Source: Paracoccaceae bacterium
GTDB taxonomy: Bacteria; Pseudomonadota; Alphaproteobacteria; Rhodobacterales; Rhodobacteraceae
Length of the DNA stretch: 51,329 bases
Assembly: GCA_030950185.1 (NCBI GenBank)
Contig: JAUZRU010000025.1
Coordinates: forward strand, 1 to 51,329
Direction: 5' to 3'
Shown here: positions 17,451 through 25,870 of the stretch, piece by piece
Layout: every line of letters begins with the position of its first letter
Numbering within the stretch: position 1 is the stretch's first letter
The notes under the pieces: model-generated
What the model saw: the letters and a program-made list of their open reading frames with translations, nothing else
Databases searched by the model: none
Told to the model about the DNA's origin: nothing
Position numbers and translations under genes: made by a program

Positions 17451-18416
17451 ATGCTGAACCCCGAACCGATCATCTACGCCGCCATCTTCCTGGGCGTTCT
17501 GTTGGCAGTGGAAGGTATCTACCTGCTGGTCTTTGGCGACTCTATCCGCATGAACAGCCGGGTAAACCGCCGGATCGACATGCTGGAAAAGGGCACCGAT
17601 CGCGAGCAGGTTCTGGAAACCCTGCGTCGCGAACGCGAGCAGCACAAATCATGCTCGCGCATTCCGCTGTTGTCGATCATCAGCGACCGGGCAGACAAGG
17701 CCAAGATTGCCTTCAGCCCCAAGGCGCTGATCATGATCATGGTCTTTCTCAGCGTCGCGGCCTTCCTGGCCCTGAGTTTCGGCACCTCGGCATCCTTCCC
17801 CATTCGCCTGGGGCTGGCCCCGGTCATGGGTGTCGGTGCGGTCTATATGTGGCTGAACAAGAAGGCCAAGGCCCGCATGGCGCTGATCGAGGAACAATTG
17901 CCTGATGCGGTTGAACTGATGGTGCGCAGCCTGCGCGTCGGCCATCCGTTTTCAAGCGCCGTGAACATCGTGGCGCAGGAAGTGGCCGACCCGCTGGGCA
18001 CCGAATTCGGCATCATCGCCGACGAGGCTGCCTATGGCATGGACATCACGGAATCGCTGAACAACATGGCGGAAAGTATCGGCCTGCAAGACCTGCGCTT
18101 TCTGGCTGTGGCGGTGAACATCCAACAGAAATCGGGCGGCAACCTGGCCGAGATCCTGGAAGGCCTGGCCAAGGTGATCCGCGCGCGTTTCAAGCTGTTC
18201 CGCCGGGTCAAGGCCATCACGGCCGAGGCGAAATGGTCGGGGATGTTCCTGTCGTTTTTCCCGCTGCTGGCACTGATCGGCATCAACCTCGCGCAGCCGC
18301 ACTATTACGACAAGGTGATGGAAACCGAATTCTTCATCCCGGCAGTGCTGGTCGTGGGCGTGTTTCTGGGCATCAACATCATCTTCATGCGGATGATGGT
18401 CAACATCAAGGTATAG
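17451..18416 (+). CDS. tadB: Flp pilus inner-membrane platform protein TadB
   Basis: A 321-residue type II secretion F-domain protein with an N-terminal transmembrane helix, two central helices (about 95-145), the T2SSF domain (LPDAVELMVRSLRVGHPFSS near 155) and C-terminal helices. With TadC it forms the inner-membrane platform around which the CpaF motor works. An AGGAGGCC ribosome binding site precedes the ATG at 17451, 12 bases after cpaF. Length and helix pattern are normal. Confidence 0.92.
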   Translation: MLNPEPIIYAAIFLGVLLAVEGIYLLVFGDSIRMNSRVNRRIDMLEKGTDREQVLETLRREREQHKSCSRIPLLSIISDRADKAKIAFSPKALIMIMVFLSVAAFLALSFGTSASFPIRLGLAPVMGVGAVYMWLNKKAKARMALIEEQLPDAVELMVRSLRVGHPFSSAVNIVAQEVADPLGTEFGIIADEAAYGMDITESLNNMAESIGLQDLRFLAVAVNIQQKSGGNLAEILEGLAKVIRARFKLFRRVKAITAEAKWSGMFLSFFPLLALIGINLAQPHYYDKVMETEFFIPAVLVVGVFLGINIIFMRMMVNIKV

Positions 18417-18428
18417 GGGGCTGAAACC

Positions 18429-19409
18429 ATGGACCTGATGAACACGGCAATGGATTTCCTGGTCGCCCAGTTCGGCCCGATGGGGCCGTTCTACGCGATC
18501 GGTGCGCTGGGTCTGCTGCTGGTGGGGGGCACGATCCCGTTCCTGTTGCAGAAAAAGACCGACCCGGTGGATCGCCTCAAGGCGCAATCCGGCCCCCAAC
18601 CCAAGGTGCCCCAGGAAAAGGAACAGCCCAAGCTGCGCTTTCAGGAAAGGGGCCCCAACCTCGACAAGTTCGCGGCATTCCTCGAACCACAGGATCAGGA
18701 AGCCTATTCCGCCACCCGGCTGAAACTGATTCAGGCCGGCTATCGCAGCCAACATGCCGTGCGCACCATGCATTTCGCCCAATTCGCGCTGGCCATCGGT
18801 TTTCTGATCGTCGGCGTTCTGGTGGCACTGATCCGTATGGACAGCATGAATCTGCAATCGACATTGATGACCATACTGGTACCTGGGGCAGTCGGGTATT
18901 ACCTGCCCATCTACTGGGTCGAACGCCGACGCCAGACCCGCCAGCAAAACCTGACCGAAGGCTTTCCCGATGCGCTTGACCTGATGCTGGTCTGTATCGA
19001 GGCCGGCCAGTCGCTTGACCAGTCGATCCAGCGCGTCGCCACCGAGATCCGCCCCGGCTACCCGGACCTGTCCGAGGAATTCGAAATCGTCGCCAGCGAA
19101 ATGAAGGCCGGCAAGGACCGCGTCAACGTGCTGCGTGACATGGCCGAGCGCGCGGGTTCACAGGACATTTCCGCCTTTGTCACGGTGTTGATCCAGTCGG
19201 CCAGTTTCGGCACGTCGATTTCCGAGGCCCTGCGCGTCTATGCCGCCGAAATGCGTGACAAGCGCGTGATGCGGGCCGAGGAAAAGGCGAACAAGCTGCC
19301 CACCAAGCTGACCCTTGGCACGATGATGTTTACATTGCCGCCCTTGTTGATCATTCTGATCGGGCCGTCGATCTACAACATCTATCTGACGCTGACTGCG
19401 GGGAAATGA
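18429..19409 (+). CDS. tadC: Flp pilus inner-membrane platform protein TadC
   Basis: A 326-residue T2SSF-domain protein with one N-terminal helix (15-35), a charged cytoplasmic segment (40-100), two helices (about 115-160), the F domain (EGFPDALDLMLVCIEAGQSL near 175) and a C-terminal helix. It is the partner of TadB in the Tad platform. The ATG at 18429 lies 12 bases after tadB and is preceded by GGGGGC. The stop is one base before the GTG start of the next gene, again indicating coupling. Confidence 0.92.
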   Translation: MDLMNTAMDFLVAQFGPMGPFYAIGALGLLLVGGTIPFLLQKKTDPVDRLKAQSGPQPKVPQEKEQPKLRFQERGPNLDKFAAFLEPQDQEAYSATRLKLIQAGYRSQHAVRTMHFAQFALAIGFLIVGVLVALIRMDSMNLQSTLMTILVPGAVGYYLPIYWVERRRQTRQQNLTEGFPDALDLMLVCIEAGQSLDQSIQRVATEIRPGYPDLSEEFEIVASEMKAGKDRVNVLRDMAERAGSQDISAFVTVLIQSASFGTSISEALRVYAAEMRDKRVMRAEEKANKLPTKLTLGTMMFTLPPLLIILIGPSIYNIYLTLTAGK

Positions 19410-19410
19410 C

Positions 19411-19998
19411 GTGAAAATCAGGGTGGGGACCCTTGCCTTTCTGACGATGCTGACAGCCTGCCAGACAACAACCGGCGGGCTGGGCGCGCAACGAACCGAG
19501 CCGCCTGCAGGGCAGTCGCATCCGCCGGTTTCACGGGGGGCGACTGACAATCTTGCACTTGGCCATCAGCTGATGGCAGCGGGCCGGTATGATCAGGCCC
19601 TTGACGCCTATATTCGCGCAACCGGACGATACGGGCTGACGGCCGAGCTGCTTAGCGCGATGGGCTCGGCCAATCTCAAGCTTGGGCGGCTGCATGAAGC
19701 CCGCAAGCTTCTGGAAATCGCTGTCAAAAGGGATCCGAAATCCGTTCCGGCATGGAACAACCTTGGCGTGGTGCTGATGGAGCTGGGCCAGGATGGCGAG
19801 GCCAGGCGGGCTTTTCGCATTGCCTACGGGCTGGATAACGGCAGTTCCGACCTGATCCGCAAAAATCTGCGTATTTCTATCGCAAAAATGAAAAATCCAT
19901 CGTATGATGCGGACAACAATAAAAAATACAGCCTGGTCCGCAGAGGCAACGGACAATATCTGTTGCTGCGCGCGTCAGGCGGGAATGTCGAGCAGTAG
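19411..19998 (+). CDS. tadD: TadD-like TPR lipoprotein (first copy)
   Basis: A 195-residue protein with lipobox LTAC (cysteine at residue 17) and about three tetratricopeptide repeats between residues 48 and 150 (such as AWNNLGVVLMELGQDGEARR). TadD lipoproteins are needed for Flp pilus assembly, probably as pilotins of the secretin. The start is GTG at 19411, one base past the tadC stop; GGGGAAATGAC upstream supports it. The C-terminal 40 residues are basic and lack TPR character. Confidence 0.82.
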   Translation: MKIRVGTLAFLTMLTACQTTTGGLGAQRTEPPAGQSHPPVSRGATDNLALGHQLMAAGRYDQALDAYIRATGRYGLTAELLSAMGSANLKLGRLHEARKLLEIAVKRDPKSVPAWNNLGVVLMELGQDGEARRAFRIAYGLDNGSSDLIRKNLRISIAKMKNPSYDADNNKKYSLVRRGNGQYLLLRASGGNVEQ

Positions 19999-20013
19999 AG
20001 GAAGTCCGAACTC

Positions 20014-20871
20014 ATGCGACTTTTATCCGTGACCACCATTGTCATCGGGGCCGCACTGGCGTTGTCGGGATGCAGCAAGTTCCAGGCACCAACCGCGGAC
20101 AAGAAGATTGACGCGCTCAACGTCATTGATGCATCCAACCTGAATGACATCATGCTGACCGTTGCCGATCCGAACGAGGCCGTTACCTATTTTCAGAAAG
20201 CCCTCAAGAAAGAGCCGGACCGGATAGAATTCAAGCGGGGGCTGGCTCAATCCCTCGTCAGGGCAAAACGTGCCTCAGAGGCGGTTCTGATATATGCCGA
20301 TATCTTGAAATCGGGCAACGCCTCGAATGAGGACCGGGTGAACTATGCTGATGCCCTGATCCGCACCAATGAATGGGCGCTGGCTGAAAAGCAGCTCAAC
20401 GACACCCCGCCAACCTATGAGACCTACAAGCGCTATCGCCTTGAGGCGATGATCGCCGACAGCCACAAGAAATGGAAAAAGGCGGATGCGTTCTATGAAA
20501 CCGCGGCGGGCCTGACGACAAACCCGGCCCCGGTGCTGAACAACTGGGGATATTCCAAGCTGACACGCGGCGATTACAAGGCCGCCGAAAAGCTGTTCCT
20601 CGAGGCCATTACCTATGACCCCAAGATGTTCACTGCCAAGAACAACCTTGTCATGGCACGGGCCGCGCAGGGCAAATACACATTGCCTGTCATTCGCATG
20701 ACCCAGGAAGAGCGCGCCAAGCTCATGTACAGCATCGCGGTTCTGGCCATCAAGAACGGTGATGACGACGTGGCGCGCAACCTGCTGCAACAGGCCATCG
20801 ACACGCATCCCCGATATTTTGCTGACGCGGTACGCACACTTGAATCGCTGAATCAGCGTGCGGGAATCTGA
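20014..20871 (+). CDS. TadD-like TPR lipoprotein (second copy)
   Basis: A 285-residue protein with a signal peptide and lipobox LSGC (cysteine at residue 20), followed by several TPR units (about 60-200 and 225-280) including PVLNNWGYSKLTRGDYKAAE. It is longer than the first TadD-like protein and only distantly similar. AGAGGAAG at 19997-20004 precedes the ATG. Two TPR lipoproteins in series are common in alphaproteobacterial tad loci; the second may act with the secretin or pseudopilins. Its function is not further resolved. Confidence 0.82.
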   Translation: MRLLSVTTIVIGAALALSGCSKFQAPTADKKIDALNVIDASNLNDIMLTVADPNEAVTYFQKALKKEPDRIEFKRGLAQSLVRAKRASEAVLIYADILKSGNASNEDRVNYADALIRTNEWALAEKQLNDTPPTYETYKRYRLEAMIADSHKKWKKADAFYETAAGLTTNPAPVLNNWGYSKLTRGDYKAAEKLFLEAITYDPKMFTAKNNLVMARAAQGKYTLPVIRMTQEERAKLMYSIAVLAIKNGDDDVARNLLQQAIDTHPRYFADAVRTLESLNQRAGI

Positions 20872-20887
20872 GTAGGGATGTCGCGTC

Positions 20888-21382
20888 ATGACCAGCCTTG
20901 AATGGGCCGCTTTGTGGCTGTTGGTTCCGGCCGTTCCGGTCGCGCTGTGGATCGCGTGGAGCGATCTGAAATACATGAAGATCCCCAACAAGGCAGTGTT
21001 GGTCATGCTGGGTGTCTTTCTGGTTTTCGGGCTGGTCGCCCTTCCCCTTGACGAATATCTGTGGCGGCTGGTCAACTTTCTTGTCATTCTGGCGATCGGC
21101 TTTGTCCTGAACGCCCTGCGTCTTGTCGGCGGAGGAGACGCAAAATACGCGGCCGCCATTGCGCCTTTCTTTGCCGTGTCGGATCTGCGGGGGGTGATGT
21201 TGCTGTTTGCGGTCATGCTGCTGGCTGCGGTGCTCATGCATCGCATCGCGCGCAGGCTGGCCTTTGTTCGCAACCTCGCCCCTGACTGGGAATCCTGGAA
21301 ATCGGGCAAGGCCTTTCCCATGGGGCTGGCACTGTCCGGAACACTGCTGTTCTATCTCGCCCTGCGTGTCGCTGCACCTTAA
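20888..21382 (+). CDS. cpaA: Prepilin peptidase TadV/CpaA
   Basis: A 164-residue polytopic A24-family aspartic peptidase. The two catalytic aspartates lie in WSDLKYMKIPN (first, residue 24) and GGGDAK (second, at about 83). It should cleave the leader of Flp pilins after the conserved glycine at the cytoplasmic face. It lacks the N-methyltransferase half of PilD, as expected for TadV. It is the last gene of the tad unit, and ends 23 bases before the end of the convergent GT-C-like gene. Confidence 0.9.
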   Translation: MTSLEWAALWLLVPAVPVALWIAWSDLKYMKIPNKAVLVMLGVFLVFGLVALPLDEYLWRLVNFLVILAIGFVLNALRLVGGGDAKYAAAIAPFFAVSDLRGVMLLFAVMLLAAVLMHRIARRLAFVRNLAPDWESWKSGKAFPMGLALSGTLLFYLALRVAAP

Positions 21383-21405
21383 GGGCGCACCCCTGGTGCA
21401 GCGGG

Positions 21406-23031
21406 TCAATCCGGCAATCGCCGCAACAGTATGAACAGGTCGTTGCGGATGACTTCGCGCAGGTTCAGCACCCCTTCCTGTTCAGCAATCCTTTTCAGAA
21501 CCAGGCTGCGCGCCCGCGGGGTTACCGGACATAGAGGCACCAGAATGTAATCGGCGCGGCTCATCCCCGCATCGCCGCCATAATACCACGGCGCGCCCCC
21601 CGGCAACGGCACGGTCGAGCCGAACAGCCACAGGTTGGAAAAGGTATCCGCCACGAAAACCGTCTTGCCCGCAGTTTCAGGCAAGGAATCCAGATCGCGC
21701 GCCATCTGGTGCAGAACGCTGACCAGCCCCATTTCCAGCCGGCACGCACCCAGAGGCTGCCCGAACAGCATGTCGGGTTTTCTTTTTACCGCAGCCTTGA
21801 CGCGCGCGGCGATTGCCGGATCGGACAGTGTAAACCCCTCGCGCCGGGCGGGGGCATACATGCGGCCAGCATCCATTTCGATATCATTGTTTGCCTTGTC
21901 GGGAAAAAGCTGAAAAAATCCCGCGCGCGACATCCGCGCATGATGAAGATTGGCAAGTGTCAGATTGTACAGGCTGGGCAGGATCAGTGCAGCCGCAACC
22001 AACGCTGTCGTGGTCATGCTGCGCCCGACATCCCAGCCCAAGCTGTTGTTTACATGACGCTCTGGCCGCAAGCTCAACAGCAACAGCGCAAGCAGAAACA
22101 GCCATTTCGGATCATTTCCCCAGTTCTGCCATGTGACATAGACAAAGGCAGGGGCAAAGATCAGCAGGATCACCCCCTCGGTTCCCTGCCCTGCCTGCCG
22201 CAACAACACAATCGACATCAGCAAGACGATATTGGCCGCAACAAAGGACGGACCAACCAGAAGAGCCAGAAATGGGGCGCCGGGCATCGGGCGAATGCCG
22301 GATTGCGCCACGACCTGAAGATCGTGAACATATGCCGACCAGAATTCGGGTCCGGCAATCAGTGTCATCAATGAAAACACGCCAGCGCCGACGATGGCGG
22401 TGACCAGCATGGTTCTGAACTGCCGTCGCAGGACCAGGGCAATCACCACCCCGGGCAGGAAAGCGATAAAGAAAGTGATCTTGCTCAGGACCAGAAATGA
22501 CAGAGCCAGCCCCAGAACCGGACCATCAAGAACGGAAGAATTCCTTTCGGCCGGCACCATAACCAGTGTCACGATGACAAAACCCGCAGCCCAGGCCCAA
22601 CGGTTGTAATACATCGAAATCGACGAAACCTGATCTGCACCACCATAGACCAGCGCCGTTATCAGGACGACAACAAAGCCCCCGAACAACAGCGCTGGCA
22701 GCATTCTGAGGCGGGAAACCCCGATCCACCACAGCGCCGGCAGAAATCCCAGGGCGACCAGCAGCGTGCCGTAGATGATCGCATGGCCGACGCCGTACCC
22801 CATCGAGGCAAACCACGACACCGGTGCAAAGGCCAGAATGCCGATGGGCGTGGTGAAATCCAGATGCGGCCACTCCCCCTGAGACATCCGCATGATGATC
22901 TGAATCAGATGCAGCGCATCGCCTTCATGCTGGTCAAGCAGCAGAACGCCCTTTCCCAGCAGCAGCCCCGCCTGAACCACCAGTACAACAACAAGAAAAA
23001 TCGCGTAAATTCCCGCTGACGGCCTGCCCAT
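21406..23031 (-). CDS. Polytopic GT-C-like membrane glycosyltransferase candidate
   Basis: A 541-residue protein with about eleven hydrophobic helices in its first 370 residues and a soluble, probably periplasmic C-terminal domain of about 170. The first loop holds the acidic cluster LLDQHEGDALH and, after it, WPHLDFTTPIG, which fits the acidic first-loop motif of GT-C glycosyltransferases using polyprenyl-phosphate sugars. I do not recognise an exact family. The ATG at 23031 has AGGGGGCAGGG before it; a TTG at 23058 is weaker. It faces the tad locus from its far end, opposite the arabinose-donor genes, so I suggest it may transfer the sugar onto pilin. That role is inference; an oligosaccharide polymerase is another possibility. 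Confidence 0.6.
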   Translation of the reverse strand: MGRPSAGIYAIFLVVVLVVQAGLLLGKGVLLLDQHEGDALHLIQIIMRMSQGEWPHLDFTTPIGILAFAPVSWFASMGYGVGHAIIYGTLLVALGFLPALWWIGVSRLRMLPALLFGGFVVVLITALVYGGADQVSSISMYYNRWAWAAGFVIVTLVMVPAERNSSVLDGPVLGLALSFLVLSKITFFIAFLPGVVIALVLRRQFRTMLVTAIVGAGVFSLMTLIAGPEFWSAYVHDLQVVAQSGIRPMPGAPFLALLVGPSFVAANIVLLMSIVLLRQAGQGTEGVILLIFAPAFVYVTWQNWGNDPKWLFLLALLLLSLRPERHVNNSLGWDVGRSMTTTALVAAALILPSLYNLTLANLHHARMSRAGFFQLFPDKANNDIEMDAGRMYAPARREGFTLSDPAIAARVKAAVKRKPDMLFGQPLGACRLEMGLVSVLHQMARDLDSLPETAGKTVFVADTFSNLWLFGSTVPLPGGAPWYYGGDAGMSRADYILVPLCPVTPRARSLVLKRIAEQEGVLNLREVIRNDLFILLRRLPD

Positions 23032-23176
23032 CCCTGCCCCCTGTTTACTTTCGGGCAATCTTACAACGCCAGACTTGGCGATGCAAAAGGGCTTGGCGGT
23101 TTTTGTTGTTGATCGGGGGCTTGACGGCTAAACTCCGCCGAAAAACCACAAATATGGTCAGGGAAACGAGGCAGAC

Positions 23177-24475
23177 ATGAACATGCATACAATCGACGTC
23201 AAGGCACCGCCGCAGCCCACCTCGGTGCGCGAAACGGGGCTGGCCATGGTCATGCTGCGCGACATCTTCCTGAAAACGGTTTTCCGGCGGCACCTGTCGA
23301 CGGCAAGCACCATTGCCGAGGCACTTTGCCTGCCCCCGGGCCTGACCAACGAGGTCATCGAGATCGTCCGCGGGCAGAACCTTCTTGAAACGCTTGGCAA
23401 TCGCGACACTGGCGGCCATGTCGAAATGACCTATGCGCTTTCGGAATCGGGCAAGGCCCGCGCCATCGATGCGCTGGCGCAATCCGAATATTATGGTGCC
23501 ATGCCCGTGCCGCTGGATGAATACAAGGTGCAGACCGAACGGCAGGCGGTGCGCAACATCTCGATTTCCAAACAGCAGTTGCAGGACGCGATGGCGCATC
23601 TGATCCTGCCCGATGGCCTGCTCGATCAGCTTGGCCCGGCCATCAATTCCGGCAAGTCCATCCTCATGTATGGCCCGCCGGGCAACGGCAAATCATCCAT
23701 TTCCAACGGCATACGCGATGCGCTGGGCGACAGGATCTATGTGCCTCGCGCAATTGAATACATGGGACAGGTCATCACCGTCTATGACCCGATCGTGCAT
23801 GACAAGGCCGAGGAATCCGAAGAAGACACGCGTTCCCTGCGTCGCACCGGCCCGCGGTTCGACAGCCGCTATGTCCGCTGCCGCCGCCCCACGGTCATCA
23901 CCGGGGGCGAGCTGACGCTTGACATGCTCGACCTCAAATACAACCCGGTTTCACGCACCTACCAGGCGCCGCTGCAACTGAAATCCACGGGCGGCGTCTT
24001 TATCGTTGACGACCTCGGCCGCCAGGAAGATCCGCCGCAGGCGCTGATCAACCGCTGGATCGTGCCAATGGAATCCGGCTATGACATCCTTGCCCTGCAA
24101 TCGGGCGAAAAATTTGTCGTTCCCTTTGACACGCTGGTGATCTTTTCAACCAACTTTCACCCCAGGGAAATGTTTGACGACGCCGCCCTGCGCCGCATCG
24201 CCTACAAGATCAGGATCGACGGGCCGAACCAGGACCAGTTTTTGCAGATATTTGCCCGTGTCTGCCAAGCCAGGAACCTGCCCCTTGACGAGCAGGCGAT
24301 CGTGCATCTGATCCGCAATCTCTATCCAACCGTGAAAAATGTATACGCCAATTTTCACGGCCCCTTTCTGGTCGATCAGATCCTCTCGATCTGCGCCTAT
24401 GAGGGGATCAAACCCCAGATGAGTCCCGACCTGATGGATCGTGCCTGGGCCAATCTTTTCGTCAGAGAAGACTGA
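23177..24475 (+). CDS. AAA ATPase with N-terminal winged-helix-like domain
   Basis: A 432-residue protein. Residues 1-110 look like a winged-helix region; the AAA domain follows with Walker A GPPGNGKSS (about 168-176) and Walker B VFIVDDLGR (about 275), then a sensor region FSTNFHPREMFDDAALRRIAYKI. A C-terminal helical lid ends the protein. Similar ATPases sit next to tad loci in other Rhodobacteraceae in my recollection, but their role is not known to me. The ATG at 23177 is preceded by GAGG. It is divergent from the GT-C-like gene with 145 bases between starts, which include a TTGACG box (23121-23126) but no matching -10. Confidence 0.7.
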   Translation: MNMHTIDVKAPPQPTSVRETGLAMVMLRDIFLKTVFRRHLSTASTIAEALCLPPGLTNEVIEIVRGQNLLETLGNRDTGGHVEMTYALSESGKARAIDALAQSEYYGAMPVPLDEYKVQTERQAVRNISISKQQLQDAMAHLILPDGLLDQLGPAINSGKSILMYGPPGNGKSSISNGIRDALGDRIYVPRAIEYMGQVITVYDPIVHDKAEESEEDTRSLRRTGPRFDSRYVRCRRPTVITGGELTLDMLDLKYNPVSRTYQAPLQLKSTGGVFIVDDLGRQEDPPQALINRWIVPMESGYDILALQSGEKFVVPFDTLVIFSTNFHPREMFDDAALRRIAYKIRIDGPNQDQFLQIFARVCQARNLPLDEQAIVHLIRNLYPTVKNVYANFHGPFLVDQILSICAYEGIKPQMSPDLMDRAWANLFVRED

Positions 24476-24588
24476 CATCCCCCCGGCCCGATGGCGCTGC
24501 TCGGGCTGTCGATGAAATTGTATCCGCAGCCCGGAACGCACAACTTCTGCCCTTGCTTCCAGGGCATTGCAGGTGTTTCCTGCAAACC

Positions 24589-25257
24589 ATGAGAAGCCAT
24601 GAGTTCACCCTTTCCGGCGCGCGTCTCAGCGCCCTGCCCAGCGGCGCCCTCTGGTGGGCCGAGCGCGGGATATTATGCGTTTCCGACCTGTCGCTTTGCC
24701 GCCCCGACCGGCTGCTTCGGCAAGAGGGGGAAAATCCCGGAAATTGCGAAAACCAGACAACTCTTGCCCGGCTGGAACGCGACATCCTGAAACGCAACCC
24801 GCAGACGATCATTTGCCTTGGGGCGAGTTTCGATGATCTCGACGCGCTGACCCAACTGGGAGAAGTGGAACACCGCTGGCTGACCTGCCTCATGGCCGGG
24901 CGCAAATGGATCTGGATCCCCGGCAGCAATGCAACCGGGCCGGTCGATGTGGGCGGAACGACCCGTGCCCATTACCGTTGCCACGGGCTGAGCTTTCATC
25001 AGACCCCCGACCCCGACATCACCGGCCAGATTGCAGGCAGTCTGAACCCCTGGACATGGTATCGCACACAAGGCGAAAGCCGTCGCAGCAGATGCTTTCT
25101 GATCGACGAAGATCGCGTGGTTCTGCCCAGATTCGGGAAAACCCGCTCGCACTGGCCGGTTGATTCAGCTGCACTTCAGGAACTGATGTCCGACAATGCC
25201 ATTGCGGTTCTGACCGGACAACGGGCCCGGACGGTGCCCATGCATCTGACCCCTTAA
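24589..25257 (+). CDS. PdeM-like metallophosphoesterase lacking its metal ligands (pseudoenzyme)
   Basis: This 222-residue protein follows the PdeM (ligase-associated DNA damage response endonuclease) plan throughout: SGALWWAERGILCVSDL (18-34), FDDL (81-84), GPVDVGGT and the GQIAG...FLIDEDRVVLPRFG blocks. However, the residues that hold the two metals are replaced. DLH reads DLS (His to Ser35), GDS reads GAS (Asp to Ala79), GNHD reads GSNA (113-115), and GHYHP reads GSLNP (His to Ser151 and Asn153). Only Asp33 remains. The frame is fully open, so this is not a random pseudogene. I infer a non-catalytic derivative. The ATG at 24589 is preferred to a TTG at 24553. Confidence 0.7.
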   Translation: MRSHEFTLSGARLSALPSGALWWAERGILCVSDLSLCRPDRLLRQEGENPGNCENQTTLARLERDILKRNPQTIICLGASFDDLDALTQLGEVEHRWLTCLMAGRKWIWIPGSNATGPVDVGGTTRAHYRCHGLSFHQTPDPDITGQIAGSLNPWTWYRTQGESRRSRCFLIDEDRVVLPRFGKTRSHWPVDSAALQELMSDNAIAVLTGQRARTVPMHLTP

Positions 25258-25261
25258 CCCC

Positions 25262-25720
25262 TCAGATCGGCAGCGCGGTTGTCTTGAACACCGTGCGCAA
25301 GGCAAATGACGAATGCATCTGCGCAACCCCCGGCAGGCGTGTCAGATAGCGCCGGTGGATGCGGGCAAAATCATCGGTATCGCGCGCCACCACCTTGAGA
25401 AGATAGTCCGCCGAACCCGCCATCAGGTGACATTCCAGCACGTCGGGGATGCGGGCGACCTCTTTTTCAAAGGCGTCCAGCACCTCGTCGGCCTGGCCGG
25501 AAAGGGTGATTTCGACGAAAACCGTGGATCTGCGGTCAACCTCGCGCGGGTCCAGCAGCGCCACATATCCCTTGATCACCCCGCTTTTTTCCAGCCGCTG
25601 CACGCGCCGGTGACAGGCCGAGGCCGACAGGTGAATACGCTCGGCCAGTTCGGCATTGGGCATACGGCCATGGCGTTGCAATACCGTCAAAATTCGACGA
25701 TCTGTCTGGTCAATCTCCAT
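25262..25720 (-). CDS. Lrp/AsnC-family regulator next to ald
   Basis: A 152-residue regulator with an N-terminal helix-turn-helix (residues 4-60, including AELAERIHLSASACHRRVQRLE) and a C-terminal RAM ligand domain (about 68-145, including GSADYLLKVVARD). It is divergent from alanine dehydrogenase with 150 bases between starts, the usual arrangement for AldR-type activators that respond to alanine. It would be expected to control ald and itself. The gene ends four bases from the end of the convergent PdeM-like gene. Confidence 0.88.
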   Translation of the reverse strand: MEIDQTDRRILTVLQRHGRMPNAELAERIHLSASACHRRVQRLEKSGVIKGYVALLDPREVDRRSTVFVEITLSGQADEVLDAFEKEVARIPDVLECHLMAGSADYLLKVVARDTDDFARIHRRYLTRLPGVAQMHSSFALRTVFKTTALPI

Positions 25721-25870
25721 AATTCAGCATGATCCTTGCTTGTAATACCTGTATTGTCGTTGATCCTACCACAAACGGGGGTGCAGAAAAGGCAAATTCG
25801 CAAGCCAATCCCATGCCCCCTGACGCATGATCCTGACAGAATGTCGCAGCGATTCAGGAAAGGTTCGGAA
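25721..25870 (+). promoter_or_regulatory. Divergent Lrp-ald control region
   Basis: The region contains a short palindrome AATAC-CT-GTATT at 25744-25755 and three copies of TGATCCT (25730-25736, 25763-25769 and about 25827-25833), two within CATGATCCT. These are candidate contacts for the Lrp-type regulator, which binds as higher oligomers to spaced sites. I see no confident -35/-10 pair. Confidence 0.35.

Noticed and set aside
10831-21382. The tad locus as a recently acquired island
   Set aside because: Codon use resembles the flanks and there is no integrase, tRNA or repeat at its ends; only the flp leader is AT-rich.
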